DNA from: Microbulbifer litoralis
Lineage (GTDB): Bacteria; Pseudomonadota; Gammaproteobacteria; Pseudomonadales; Cellvibrionaceae
Direction: 5' to 3'
NCBI RefSeq assembly: GCF_023634065.1
Contig: NZ_JALKCV010000018.1
Span: 26,349 to 90,348 of the forward strand
DNA length: 64,000 bases
In this document: positions 1-9,770 of the stretch, one piece after another
How positions within the stretch are numbered: the first letter of the stretch is position 1
Layout of the letters: the number at the start of each line of letters is the position of its first letter
Made by a program: the position numbers and the translations under genes
Notes under the pieces: model-generated
Told to the model about the DNA's origin: nothing
The model's database searches: none
The model's input: only the letters and a program-made list of their open reading frames with translations

Positions 1-426
1 AAGGCCGGCGCCATCTCCGGGATCGCCAACCTCGACATCCCCGCCGATGAGCGCTTCTACGCCGGTGGCGGCGGCTCGGTGCGCGGCTACGCCTACCAGG
101 CACTGGGGCCGCGGCGGCTGATCGAGGAGCCGGACGGCAGCACCCGCCTGAGCGATCCGATCGGCGGCCGCGCACTGAGCGAGATTTCCATCGAGGGCCG
201 CTTCCGCTTCTCCGATACCTGGGGGGGCGTCCTGTTCGTGGATGGCGGCAACGCCTATGCCGACCCCAGCCCGAACTTCTCCGATCTTTATTGGGGAGCA
301 GGTTTCGGCGTGCGCTATATCACCTCCTTTGCACCGCTGCGATTCGACATCGCCTTCCCGCTGGACAGGCGCGAAGACCTGGATGACCACTTCCAGGTCT
401 ACGTCAGCCTGGGGCAGGCGTTTTGA
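1..426 (+). CDS. tamA: TamA outer-membrane assembly protein, C-terminal part (cut by window start)
   Basis: This is the C-terminal 141 residues of an Omp85/BamA-superfamily barrel; the frame is open from base 1, so the start lies outside the window. The segment GGGGSVRGYAYQALGP is the conserved strand motif of TamA-type barrels, and the protein ends in Phe (LGQAF), as outer-membrane barrels do for recognition by the Bam complex. TamA is known to sit in the outer membrane and to work with inner-membrane-anchored TamB in outer-membrane protein insertion and envelope lipid transport. The tamB gene follows directly: its ATG shares the last base of this stop codon, so the two are translationally coupled. 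Confidence 0.93.
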   Translation, partial: KAGAISGIANLDIPADERFYAGGGGSVRGYAYQALGPRRLIEEPDGSTRLSDPIGGRALSEISIEGRFRFSDTWGGVLFVDGGNAYADPSPNFSDLYWGAGFGVRYITSFAPLRFDIAFPLDRREDLDDHFQVYVSLGQAF

Positions 427-3400
427 TGCGGGGCCTCGCCGCACTGGCGGCCGGCTATGTGCGCGCGCTGGGCACGGTGCTGCGCAGCCTGTGGCAGTCG
501 CTCAGCGGCCGCGGCTCGCTGCTGTTCAGCCTTTTTCTGCTGGTGGTTGTGGCCGTGCTGCTGCTGTTCGGCACCGAAACCGGCCGCGTATCGCTGACCC
601 GCACCGCGATTGTCGCCGCGGCCAAACTCCTGCCGGAACTGGATATACACGCGGAGCATATCGGCAGCGACCACCTGGGAGCCTGGTACTTCTCGCACCT
701 GAAAATCGATTACGGAGCGGAGACCCTGCTGCAGGCGCGGGACCTGGCACTGGACTTCGATATCGGCGGCCTGCTGGAGAACCGCATCGATATCGAACAT
801 ATCGGCGCCTCGCTGCTGCGCCTCGACAACGACGTGCTGGGCGAATTGCTGCGGGCCCGGGGACAGGCCGCGGAGGATACCGTCGACACCGAAAGCGCGC
901 CCCTGTCCCTGCCGCAGATACGCCTGGGCTCCCTGCTGATCGACCGCCTGGAGGTGATCGACAGCCGCCTGCCGGACCTGCCCGTGGTCTCGGTGACCTC
1001 CAACGGCCGCTACCTCTGGCAGGGGGAAAAAGCGCGCCTGGCACTGGAGCTGCGCGAACTCGGCGGCGCCGACCTGCATGTGACCCTGCGCGGGCGGGAG
1101 CTCGACAACCGGCATTTCCAGCTTGTGTTCAGTGCGCGGGAAAAGGCCGGCGGATTTGCCGCTAGCCGGCTGCAGCTGCCGGAAGGCGAGGCGCTGGACG
1201 CCAGCGGCCGCATCGCGCTGTGGCAACCGCGGGAAAACCGGCTGCGAGTGCAGGTGCAGGAATTCTCGCTGCCGCTGGTGGATCACCGCTTCGCGCTGCA
1301 GGGGGGCGCCACTATCACCCTGTCGCCGTGGCAGGTCACCACCGGGGGCCTGCAGCTCGCGGTGGACGACACCCGGCACGAAATCGCCGGCTCCGTCAGC
1401 GCCGACCAGGTGGATGCGGAAATCCGCCTGAACCGCCTGCCGCTGTCCATTTCCCAACCCTGGCAGGATTACCTCAGCGGCGGCTGGCTGAGCGCCGACC
1501 TGAGCCTGCGCGGCCCGCTATCGCTGCCGGCCGTGTCCGGTATCGTCGAGCTGCAAAGCCGCTACCGCGAGCGGCCACTGCACCTCGAGGGGCGGGTGCA
1601 GACAGAGGATGAAGTGATCCATATCCGCACGGCGGCGCTGGAATACATGGACACGCGGCTGGACGCCGGCGGCAGCGTCGATATCGGCAATAAAGCACTG
1701 GACCTGCACGGGGAAGTGCGCAAGCTCACGGTGGCGGATATCCGCCGGCTGCTGGCGGCACTGCCGGAGACCGGCGAGGTGCAAATCCCGCCGGAGCTGT
1801 CCGGCCGCGTGGAGAAACTGCAGGTCGAGGCAAAGGGCCCCTGGGACAATCCGGCCTACAGCGCCGAACTGCTGGCCAACCCCATCTACCGACAGCTGGA
1901 CGCCGAGTTGCGCGCCCGGGTCACCGGGGATCTGCGCAGGCTGACGATCTCAGGGCTGCAATTGCAGTCGCAGACCCTGAACCTCAGCGGCGGCGGTGCC
2001 GTGGATATCGCCGGCGAATCACTAGATTTGCAGCTGGAGCTGGACGCGCGCGAATTCCGCCCGGCGGAGGAATTGGGCGTGGCCGCGGCGGAGGGTCTGG
2101 CGATCGACCTGGACTCGACCCTGGCACTCAGCGGTCCGTGGCAAAGCCCGCAGTTGGCGGCGCGGATCCAGTCCGGTGGCCGGTATCGCGAGTACCGCTA
2201 CACACTGCGCGGCGGTGCCGCCGGCACCCCGGAAAAGATCCGGCTCGACAAACTGCGCCTGGAACTGTTTGCCGACGATGGCAGCCGCGAACAGGAGCCG
2301 CAACCGCTGCGCGGCCCCCAGTCGCTGATCCCGCAGAAGGGGGAGCAGCCGGAGCCACAGCAGAGCCGCAGCCGCGTGGCTGCCCTGGCCGAGGAGGCCG
2401 CCGGCCTCGGCCGCCGCGGCGCCGCCTGGCTGGAGCTGGACGGCACCATCGAGCCCCAGGCCGGGCGCGCCGAGGGCACCGTGGCGGGGCGCAATATTCC
2501 GGTGGACCTGGCGGAGCTGGCCGGCGTCGACCTGCCGCCTTCGCTGACCGGTGAAATCAGTCTCGAGGGCCGCTTTGCGGGCCCCTTTGCCGGGCCCGAG
2601 GCCGCGGTCAGTATCCTCGCGCTGGGGGATTTCCGCAGCGAACCCTGGCAACTGCAGGGGGATATCGGTTACGGCAGCGGGCGCGTCGAGCTGTCCGAGG
2701 TGGAGCTGGTCTGGGCCGGGCGCAACCAGCTCTCCGCCAGCGGCAGTCTCAACGACAGGCAGCTCGACCTGCAGGTGCGCGGGCGCGCGCGGCTGGCGGA
2801 CCTGGAACTGGGGCTGCCGGCCGAGCTGGCCGACAGTGGCGAGGTCAGCCTCAGTGTCAATGCCGCCGGCAGCCCGCAGAAACCCCGGGTGGATGGCGAG
2901 ATACGCCTGCAGGGCGGCGCGGCGGGCAGGCCCCTGAATGCGGTGCTGGACTGGAACACCATCGGCGACGATCTGCATATCGCTCTCGATGCCCGCAGCG
3001 GCGAGCGCCGCGCCATCGAGGCCCGCGGCCAGCTGCGTATCGCCCCCATACTGGAACAGCTGTTCGCCGGGCGGCCGCCGGGCCAGCCGGCGCCGCCGTT
3101 GCCGCTGGCCCTGGACAGCGGCGGCAGCGCGGACCTGTCGGTGTTGGCGGAGTTTATCGACCCGGAAATCCACGCCATGCGCGGCCAGTTGGCGTTTACC
3201 CTGGGCGCCGACGGCACGCTGGAAAAGCCAAACCTGCGCGGTCGCATCTCGCTCGAGAACGGCGACTACGAACACCGGCCCAGCAATACCCGCCTGCGCC
3301 GTATCAATTTTCTCGCGGAGCTGACGCCGGACGTGTGGCGCATCGAGCGCGCCCGCGCCGAGGACGGCGAGCGGGGCAGTCTCAACCTGGCCGGTGCGGT

Positions 3401-4406
3401 CACCTTCCCGCTCGTCGGGCCACCGCAGATGGATTTCACGCTGCGCTCCGAGCGTATGCAACTGCTGAATACACCGGCGGTGCGCGGTGCCATCTCCGGC
3501 CAGCTGGCGCTGACCGGTTCCACCGAGGATTCGCTGCTGGAGGGTCGCCTGACCCTGCGGCCACTGTCGGTGCAGGTGGAGCAGCTGATCGGCAGCAGTG
3601 TGCCCGAGATCGAGGTGGTGGAAGTGGAGGTGGACGGCCCGCGGGAAAAACAGGCACCGCCGCTACTGCGCAAGCTGGCGCTGGCGATCGAGGTGGTGCT
3701 GGACCAGCAGTCCTATGTGCGCGGACTGGGCCTGGACTCGGAGCTGCGCGGCCAGGTGGATATCGCCGGCACCGCCGCCAAACCGCGGGCTTCCGGCGAA
3801 CTGGAAATCGTGCGCGGCCAGTTCGACCTGCTGGGCAAGCGCTTCGACCTGCAGGAGGGGCGCGTGCAGTTCGAGAACAACGTCGCCGCCATCTATGTGA
3901 AGGGCGTGTACGAATACCCCGAGGGCGAAATTACCGCCGAGATTTCCGGCACCCTGTCCGGCGCATCGGACGACCTGGATATCGAGTTCAGTTCCACCCC
4001 GGAGCTGCCCCAGGACGAGATCTTTGCCCAACTGCTGTTCGGCAAGTCATTGACGGATATCTCGCCGCTGCAGGCGATCAGGCTGGTGGGGGTGGTGCGC
4101 ACCCTGCAGAGCGGCGGCTCGGCCTTCGATCCGGTGGCCAGGACCCGCGAGTTACTGGGCGTGGATACCCTGGATGTGGAGACCGAGGACACGGACGAGG
4201 GCGAGGAACAATACGCCCTCAGCCTGGGTAAATACATTACCAATCGCATCTATATCGAGTTGCAGCGCAGTACCGATCCATTGAATCCCTGGCAGGCGGA
4301 AATGCAGATAGAGCTGCGGCGCAATTTGCTGCTGGAGTTCAAATCCGCCGACGAAAACGAAAGCGGCGCCGGCAGTGTGGAGTTGCAGTGGAAGAACGAC
4401 TATTAG
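426..4406 (+). CDS. tamB: TamB, translocation and assembly module inner-membrane component
   Basis: A 1326-residue protein that partners TamA across the periplasm. One N-terminal membrane anchor is visible at about residues 30-49 (LLFSLFLLVVVAVLLLFG), followed by a long beta-rich region with many repeated hydrophobic strand pairs typical of the bridge-like AsmA/TamB lipid-transfer fold. The C-terminal 350 or so residues match the TamB (DUF490) domain, including the ELPQDEIFAQLLFGKSL region and a terminal barrel-like strand. The length agrees with the family. I start at ATG 426, which overlaps the tamA stop by one base; a TTG one codon upstream is possible but less likely. No terminator is evident in the 70 bases before the next gene. 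Confidence 0.95.
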   Translation: MRGLAALAAGYVRALGTVLRSLWQSLSGRGSLLFSLFLLVVVAVLLLFGTETGRVSLTRTAIVAAAKLLPELDIHAEHIGSDHLGAWYFSHLKIDYGAETLLQARDLALDFDIGGLLENRIDIEHIGASLLRLDNDVLGELLRARGQAAEDTVDTESAPLSLPQIRLGSLLIDRLEVIDSRLPDLPVVSVTSNGRYLWQGEKARLALELRELGGADLHVTLRGRELDNRHFQLVFSAREKAGGFAASRLQLPEGEALDASGRIALWQPRENRLRVQVQEFSLPLVDHRFALQGGATITLSPWQVTTGGLQLAVDDTRHEIAGSVSADQVDAEIRLNRLPLSISQPWQDYLSGGWLSADLSLRGPLSLPAVSGIVELQSRYRERPLHLEGRVQTEDEVIHIRTAALEYMDTRLDAGGSVDIGNKALDLHGEVRKLTVADIRRLLAALPETGEVQIPPELSGRVEKLQVEAKGPWDNPAYSAELLANPIYRQLDAELRARVTGDLRRLTISGLQLQSQTLNLSGGGAVDIAGESLDLQLELDAREFRPAEELGVAAAEGLAIDLDSTLALSGPWQSPQLAARIQSGGRYREYRYTLRGGAAGTPEKIRLDKLRLELFADDGSREQEPQPLRGPQSLIPQKGEQPEPQQSRSRVAALAEEAAGLGRRGAAWLELDGTIEPQAGRAEGTVAGRNIPVDLAELAGVDLPPSLTGEISLEGRFAGPFAGPEAAVSILALGDFRSEPWQLQGDIGYGSGRVELSEVELVWAGRNQLSASGSLNDRQLDLQVRGRARLADLELGLPAELADSGEVSLSVNAAGSPQKPRVDGEIRLQGGAAGRPLNAVLDWNTIGDDLHIALDARSGERRAIEARGQLRIAPILEQLFAGRPPGQPAPPLPLALDSGGSADLSVLAEFIDPEIHAMRGQLAFTLGADGTLEKPNLRGRISLENGDYEHRPSNTRLRRINFLAELTPDVWRIERARAEDGERGSLNLAGAVTFPLVGPPQMDFTLRSERMQLLNTPAVRGAISGQLALTGSTEDSLLEGRLTLRPLSVQVEQLIGSSVPEIEVVEVEVDGPREKQAPPLLRKLALAIEVVLDQQSYVRGLGLDSELRGQVDIAGTAAKPRASGELEIVRGQFDLLGKRFDLQEGRVQFENNVAAIYVKGVYEYPEGEITAEISGTLSGASDDLDIEFSSTPELPQDEIFAQLLFGKSLTDISPLQAIRLVGVVRTLQSGGSAFDPVARTRELLGVDTLDVETEDTDEGEEQYALSLGKYITNRIYIELQRSTDPLNPWQAEMQIELRRNLLLEFKSADENESGAGSVELQWKNDY

Positions 4407-4476
4407 TTGTCGATTGAGGATTCGACTCTGGCAGTAGTCGATTCCTCCCACCACAAACTGGATACCCGGCACCGCC

Positions 4477-7290
4477 ATGGAAGGATTCCGCCAGGACCGC
4501 CGCAATTTCGTCAAACTCTGCACCGTCGCCGGCATCACCATTTTCGCCGCGCCGGCGCTGTGGCAATTGGGCCGTGCCGGCCAGGCGGACAAAAACGCGG
4601 AGCCGCTGCGCTGGCGCGGCGAGGGGGCCGACCCGGCTTTCCGCATCGACGGCCTGGCCAAGGTCACCGGCGATAAGATCTTCGGCCGCGATTTTCGCGC
4701 CGTGGATATGCCCGGCTGGCTCAAGCAGCAACACTACGCCTTTATCCTGCGCTGCAACCGGGTGGAACGGCAGTTTGCCGGTATCGATTGGGCGCAGCTC
4801 CCGGAGGGCGCAGAACCCTATGCGCGCGTCACGGCACAGACGCTGGCGGAAAACGGGATCGAGCTGCCGGCTTTTTACGGTGATGCGATGCTGCTGGCAG
4901 AGGGGAAATCGCCGCACTATTACGGCCACGCGGTGGCGATACTGCTGTTCGACGACTTCGACAAATACGCCACGGCCAAGCAGGCGCTGCAGTTCAACGA
5001 CGCCGTGATCCAGTACGGCGAAAAGGCGCCCGCCTACCGGCGCGATCCCTACGCCAGCTGGCGCATCATCCGCCAGCAGGGGGAGGGCGGCCCCACCGGT
5101 GAGGATCTCTATTCGCCACTGCACGACGGCCTTTTTTTCCCCCAGTACCGGGACCGCAAGGCGGAGTGGCCGACCCACGCCGACCAGGCCGGCAGTGTCA
5201 GCGAGCGGGGTATCTACTACGCCGACCGGATCCGCCAGCGGATCGAACGGGAAGCCGCGGACGGCAACTGGCACCTGGTGGAGGGCGACTACAGCACCCA
5301 GATCGTCGAGCCGATGATGATGGAGCCGGAGGCGTCCAACGGCTGGTTCGACAGCGACGGCAAGACCCTGCACCTGGTGCTCACCAGCCAGTCGCCGCAG
5401 GATTTCCAGGAAATGGCCGCGCACATGATCGCCGGCAGCCGCTTTGCGGGCCGGGTGGAAAACCTGGTGGTGCATTCCGGTTTTGTCGGCGGCGGCTTCG
5501 GCGCCAAGGACCACTCCATCTTTCCCTACTACGGCGCCGTCGCCGCGCTCTTTGCCACGGCGCCGCTGCGGCTCGCCAACAACCGTTTCGAACAGTTCCA
5601 GGCCGGCCTCAAGCGCCACCCGTTCAAGATGCACAACACCCTGGCGGTGGACAGGAAGAGCGGCAAGTTCCAGGCGCTGCTGGCGGACATGCAGGTGGAT
5701 GGCGGCGGCCGCCAGAATTTCAGCCCCAGTGTCGCCATGGTCGGCGCCAGCGCCATACAGGGCATCTACTATTTCCCGCGCAACGACATCATCTCCGTCG
5801 CCCGCCAGTCGATGAATGTGGACTCCGGCTCCATGCGCGGCTACGGCACCCTGCAGACGATGAACGCCACGGAGATGATGGTAAACCGGGCCGCCCACGA
5901 GCTGGGCCTGGACCCGATCGAACTGCGCCTGCGCAACGCCTTCGAGACCGGTTGGCGCAACACCCAGGGCGCGATACCCCGGGTCGGCGTGCGCTATCGG
6001 GAGATGCTGGAGCGCGCCCGCGCCCACCCCATCTGGCAGGAGCGGGCCGAGCGCAAGCGGATCTTCGAACAGCAGCACCCGGACCGGTTTTTCGGCACCG
6101 GCTACGCCATCGTCACCAAGGATTACGGCACCGGCGGCGCGGCCCCCAGCGCGGCGGTGCAGTTCGATCGCGAAGGCCGCCTGTCGCTCGGTATCGGTTT
6201 CATGGAAATGGGTACCGGCACCCAGACCTCCCAGGCGATGTTGCTGGAGGACATCCTCGGCGCGCCGGCGGCGGAGTGTCACGTGGCGGAGATGGATGCC
6301 TGGCAGGCGATGCGGCAGTTCCAGACCGAGAGCCCCTACACCATGAGCCAGGCCCACCAGGACAAAATGGCCGCCGACCCGCTGTGGACGCCGGTGGTGG
6401 CCATGGCCAGCTCCGCCTCCATGTCCGCCTATTTCCAGAGCCATGTCACGCTGCAGGCGGCGCAGATCCTGTTCGAACAGGGGCTGCTGCCGGCGGCCAG
6501 GCAGTTGTGGCAGCTGCAGCAGGTGGATCCGCAGAAACTGCAGTGGCGCAACGGCGCGCTGGAAATGGCCGGGCAGCCGTCGCTGCCGCTGGCGCGGCTG
6601 GCGGCGGAGGCCCACCGCTCGGGGCTGGTGACCGGCGTCATGGCGCACGCCTTCAACCGCTGGGACTGGGCCGAGGGGACGTTTGAGCTGGGCGGCGACA
6701 AACAGGTGCTGATGATCGACGGCCTGGCCCTGCGCCGCGGCGGCACGGCGGAGCGGCCGCGGGCGAAGGAATACCAGCTGGTGAAGCGCAGTGCCGTGCA
6801 CTATCCGCCCACCGATCTCAACAACGCCATGGTCACCTACTACGCGCCCTGTGCCGCGCTGGTGGAGGTGGCGGTACACAAGGGCACCGGCGCGGTGGAA
6901 ATCCTCGGCCTGCAGAATTACCTCGAGTGCGGCCGGCCCATCGTGCGACAGCTGGTGGAGGGGCAGATCGAGGGTGGCGTTGCCATGGGCATCGGCCACG
7001 CGCTCTACGAATACCTGCCGGCGCTCGCCGCCGGTGCCGGCAACGGCACCTGGAACCTGAACCGCTACCAGGTGGCGCTGGCCGGGGATGTCTGTGTCTG
7101 GAAGCAGCAGCACGAAATCCTGGCGCCGGAAAGCGATGGCGATCCGCACAAGGGGATCGCCGAAGTGGTGATGATTCCGATCGTGGCCGCGCTGGTGGAG
7201 GCGATTTTCCAGGCCACCGGCAAGCGCTTCAACGATACGCCGATCTCACCGGAAACCCTGCGCCGCGCGCTCAACCCGGAGGTGTTGTAA
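4477..7290 (+). CDS. Molybdenum hydroxylase large subunit (xanthine dehydrogenase family), Tat-exported
   Basis: A 937-residue molybdopterin-binding subunit of the aldehyde oxidase/xanthine dehydrogenase superfamily. A Tat signal (RRNFVKLCTVAGITIF) at residues 8-23 predicts export of the folded enzyme to the periplasm. Family features are the GGGFGAKDH segment, the SMRGYG segment around the pterin site, GIGFMEMGTGTQT, and a C-terminal KGIAEVVMIP that occupies the place of the usual GxGEP loop and keeps the base glutamate. The gene leads an operon with a 2Fe-2S subunit, a triheme cytochrome c and a MocA-like cofactor gene. Electrons would flow from the Mo site through the 2Fe-2S subunit to the cytochrome. 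The substrate (aldehyde or N-heterocycle) cannot be read from sequence. No strong Shine-Dalgarno is seen. Confidence 0.9.
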   Translation: MEGFRQDRRNFVKLCTVAGITIFAAPALWQLGRAGQADKNAEPLRWRGEGADPAFRIDGLAKVTGDKIFGRDFRAVDMPGWLKQQHYAFILRCNRVERQFAGIDWAQLPEGAEPYARVTAQTLAENGIELPAFYGDAMLLAEGKSPHYYGHAVAILLFDDFDKYATAKQALQFNDAVIQYGEKAPAYRRDPYASWRIIRQQGEGGPTGEDLYSPLHDGLFFPQYRDRKAEWPTHADQAGSVSERGIYYADRIRQRIEREAADGNWHLVEGDYSTQIVEPMMMEPEASNGWFDSDGKTLHLVLTSQSPQDFQEMAAHMIAGSRFAGRVENLVVHSGFVGGGFGAKDHSIFPYYGAVAALFATAPLRLANNRFEQFQAGLKRHPFKMHNTLAVDRKSGKFQALLADMQVDGGGRQNFSPSVAMVGASAIQGIYYFPRNDIISVARQSMNVDSGSMRGYGTLQTMNATEMMVNRAAHELGLDPIELRLRNAFETGWRNTQGAIPRVGVRYREMLERARAHPIWQERAERKRIFEQQHPDRFFGTGYAIVTKDYGTGGAAPSAAVQFDREGRLSLGIGFMEMGTGTQTSQAMLLEDILGAPAAECHVAEMDAWQAMRQFQTESPYTMSQAHQDKMAADPLWTPVVAMASSASMSAYFQSHVTLQAAQILFEQGLLPAARQLWQLQQVDPQKLQWRNGALEMAGQPSLPLARLAAEAHRSGLVTGVMAHAFNRWDWAEGTFELGGDKQVLMIDGLALRRGGTAERPRAKEYQLVKRSAVHYPPTDLNNAMVTYYAPCAALVEVAVHKGTGAVEILGLQNYLECGRPIVRQLVEGQIEGGVAMGIGHALYEYLPALAAGAGNGTWNLNRYQVALAGDVCVWKQQHEILAPESDGDPHKGIAEVVMIPIVAALVEAIFQATGKRFNDTPISPETLRRALNPEVL

Positions 7291-7835
7291 TGGCGGGACT
7301 GTCCGTTTCCATGGAGATCAACGGCAGAGCGGTGGGGCCGATGGAGGTGCCCGAATACACCTCGATGCTGGATTTCCTGCAGGAATACCTGAACCTGACC
7401 GGCACCAAGCTCGGCTGTGGTATCGGCGTCTGCCGCGCCTGCGAAGTGATCGTCGAGGGGGACGACGGCGAGCTGCGCACATTGCGTACGTGCATCAACA
7501 ACGTCGGCCGCTTCAACGGTAAAAAAATCACGACAGTGGAGGGCCACGCGCAGCGCAATGCCGACGGCGACATCGAGTCCCTGTCGCCGGTGCAGGAGGC
7601 CTTCCTGCGTCACTTTTCCTTCCAGTGCGGCTGGTGCACACCGGGCTTCGTCAACGCCGCCACAGTGTTGATCGAGCAACTGAAAAAATCCCCGGTGGCA
7701 AAAGACGAGGTCGAGGCCACTATCGACGGTGCCCTGGGCAAACATATCTGCCGCTGCACTGGTTATGTGCGCTATTTCCACGCGGTGAGGGATGTGATCG
7801 AATCCACGCCCGGGTTGCTGAAGGAGGGCGACTGA
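7290..7835 (+). CDS. 2Fe-2S subunit of the molybdenum hydroxylase
   Basis: A 181-residue small subunit with two [2Fe-2S] centres. The plant-type cluster is CGIGVCRAC with a further Cys in LRTCINN (Cys43, 48, 51 and 68); the C-terminal helical cluster is CGWCTPG plus CRCTGY. No signal peptide is present, so it is probably co-exported with the Tat-bearing large subunit, as known for periplasmic members of the family. I place the start at ATG 7290, which shares a base with the upstream stop (TAATG); the same frame is open further upstream inside the large-subunit gene but the protein there has no homology. The gene after it starts right after its stop. Confidence 0.93.
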   Translation: MAGLSVSMEINGRAVGPMEVPEYTSMLDFLQEYLNLTGTKLGCGIGVCRACEVIVEGDDGELRTLRTCINNVGRFNGKKITTVEGHAQRNADGDIESLSPVQEAFLRHFSFQCGWCTPGFVNAATVLIEQLKKSPVAKDEVEATIDGALGKHICRCTGYVRYFHAVRDVIESTPGLLKEGD

Positions 7836-9074
7836 ATGGGTCCGGTCCTCCGCGCGGCATTGCTCGCGGGCCTGTTCGCCTGCAGCGTGGCCCTGGCCCA
7901 ACCGCTCGCCGACAAGGGCCGCTATCTTGCCGCCGCCGCGGACTGTGTCGCCTGCCATACGGCGGAAAACGGCCGCCCCTTTGCCGGCGGGCGGCCGTTC
8001 CAGACACCGTTTGGCACCCTGTATTCCACCAATATCACCCCGGACAAAAAAACCGGCATCGGCAATTTTTCTCTGGGGGACTTTCGCGCGACCATGCACC
8101 GCGGCAAGGGCCCCCACGGCAACCTCTACCCGGCGATGCCCTACACTTCCTACTACCTGGTGCGCGACGACGATATCGAGGCGCTCTACCGCTACTTCAT
8201 GCAGTTGCCACCGGTGGAAAACCGGCCGCCGGCAAACCGGCTGGTATTTCCGGCCAACCTGCGCTTCGGCCTCGGTTTCTGGAACTGGCTCTACTTCGAC
8301 CCCGACAGGCCGCTGCCGGATGGGAAAGGCCGCAGCGCACAGTGGCGGCGCGGCAACTACCTGGTCAACGCGCTCGGCCACTGTGGCGAGTGCCACACAC
8401 CGCGCAATTTTGCCCAGGCCATGCAGTTCGACCGGCGTTTTGCCGGCAATGTGCTGGAGGGCTGGGACGCGGTGGATATCCGCCCGCAGTCACTGCGCCG
8501 CCAGGGTTGGGACCGGGAACAGCTGCGGCAACTGCTGACCAGCGGCAGCAGCGAGCGCGGCACCCTGTTCGGTGAGATGTTCCGGGTGATGCAGCACAGC
8601 CTGCGCCACCTCAGCGACGAGGATATCGATGCGGTGATCACCTTCCTGCTCGACGAATCGGAGGCCCTGCCCGGCAAGCGGGGCGATGTGCGGCAGGCAA
8701 CGGATCGCTACGGCGGCGGCCGGGCCGACTATGTCGCCTATTGTGCCGGCTGCCACGGTCGCGCCGGCGCCGGTATCACGCTGGCGTTTGCCCCCGGCAT
8801 GGACGACAACGCCGCAATCCGTGCGCTGAATCCGCACAACGCCATTGCCGTGATACTGCGGGGCCTGCCGGCGCAGCGTCTCGACCGCACCCGTGCACGG
8901 GCCGGTATGCCGTCGTTCCACCGCGAGTTGGACGACGCGCGTATCGCGGAACTGGTGAATTTCATGCGCGGCGCCTGGGGCAGCGGCGGCGCCGGCGTGA
9001 CGGCAGAGGACGTGGCGCGTATACGCCACCGCCTCGACAAAGAGGGTTACCTGGGAAGTAATCACGGAAACTGA
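7836..9074 (+). CDS. Triheme c-type cytochrome, electron acceptor of the molybdenum hydroxylase
   Basis: A 412-residue secreted cytochrome with a signal peptide (about 20 residues ending ALAQ) and three haem-binding motifs: CVACH near residue 37, CGECH near residue 186 and CAGCH near residue 306. This three-domain layout is that of the cytochrome subunits of alcohol and aldehyde dehydrogenases and of membrane-linked Mo hydroxylases. It starts on the base after the upstream stop, so it is in the same operon and presumably passes electrons from the 2Fe-2S subunit to the respiratory chain. No C-terminal membrane anchor is obvious. Confidence 0.92.
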   Translation: MGPVLRAALLAGLFACSVALAQPLADKGRYLAAAADCVACHTAENGRPFAGGRPFQTPFGTLYSTNITPDKKTGIGNFSLGDFRATMHRGKGPHGNLYPAMPYTSYYLVRDDDIEALYRYFMQLPPVENRPPANRLVFPANLRFGLGFWNWLYFDPDRPLPDGKGRSAQWRRGNYLVNALGHCGECHTPRNFAQAMQFDRRFAGNVLEGWDAVDIRPQSLRRQGWDREQLRQLLTSGSSERGTLFGEMFRVMQHSLRHLSDEDIDAVITFLLDESEALPGKRGDVRQATDRYGGGRADYVAYCAGCHGRAGAGITLAFAPGMDDNAAIRALNPHNAIAVILRGLPAQRLDRTRARAGMPSFHRELDDARIAELVNFMRGAWGSGGAGVTAEDVARIRHRLDKEGYLGSNHGN

Positions 9075-9089
9075 ACGGGGACACAGAGT

Positions 9090-9770
9090 ATGCAATTCAG
9101 CGCCATCCTGCTCGCCGCCGGCCAGTCGCGCCGCTTCGGCAGCGACAAACGCCTCGCCGCCATTGACGGCGCGCCCATGTTGCTGGCGACACTGCGCAAT
9201 CTGCAGTTTGCCGTCGACCGGATGTCGAGCGTGGATCTGCAGGTGGTGATTCGCGCGCGCGACCCGGTGGTGGCGCCGATGCTGGCGGATATTGTCGACG
9301 ACTACCCGCAATCCGTATTGCCCGCTCCGACCTGGCCGCAGGGCCTGGGGGTGAGTATCGCCGCCGGTATGCGCGCGTTGCTGGAGCGCGGCTGTCGCCC
9401 GGATTCGGTGGCGGTGTGTGTCGCGGATATGCCGTTCGTACAGCCGGACACGCTGCGGCGGTTGATGTACGCCTGCCGGCCGCACACCATCTGCGTACCG
9501 GTCTGCGACGGCGAGCGCGGTCGGCCGCTGGTATTTGGCAAGAAGTATTTCCCGGAACTGCTGCAGCTGCGCGGCAGCCGGGGTGCGGAAAAATTGCTGC
9601 GGCTGCATGCGGGTGCAGTGCGCGAATACCCGGTGGACGATATCGGGGTTACGTTGGATATCGATCGCCCGGCGGATTTCCACGCAGCAATGTGTGCGGA
9701 TCCAGTCGGTAGAATGCGCACAGCTCTCCGTAGAGCTGGGGGTGAAATGTCTTCATCCCGGTGGGGATGA
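9090..9770 (+). CDS. MocA/MobA-like nucleotidyltransferase for molybdenum cofactor maturation
   Basis: A 226-residue NTP-transferase. The N-terminus AAGQSRRFGSDKRL is the nucleotide-binding loop of the MobA/MocA/IspD fold, and CVADMPFVQPDTL contains the metal-binding aspartate. MocA adds CTP to molybdopterin to make the MCD cofactor used by xanthine dehydrogenase-family enzymes, and its place at the end of this operon fits that job. The last 40 or so residues run past the usual end of the family (about 190 residues) and are encoded opposite the 3' end of mtfA, giving a 122-base convergent overlap. CTP versus GTP specificity is inferred from context only. Confidence 0.87.
   Translation: MQFSAILLAAGQSRRFGSDKRLAAIDGAPMLLATLRNLQFAVDRMSSVDLQVVIRARDPVVAPMLADIVDDYPQSVLPAPTWPQGLGVSIAAGMRALLERGCRPDSVAVCVADMPFVQPDTLRRLMYACRPHTICVPVCDGERGRPLVFGKKYFPELLQLRGSRGAEKLLRLHAGAVREYPVDDIGVTLDIDRPADFHAAMCADPVGRMRTALRRAGGEMSSSRWG

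Noticed and set aside
4339..7149. A 936-codon open frame on the minus strand opposite the Mo hydroxylase large subunit
   Set aside because: It mirrors the plus-strand gene almost end to end and its translation is low-complexity Arg/His/Gly/Ala-rich with no family features; the plus-strand protein is a clear Mo hydroxylase. High GC at third positions creates such antisense frames.
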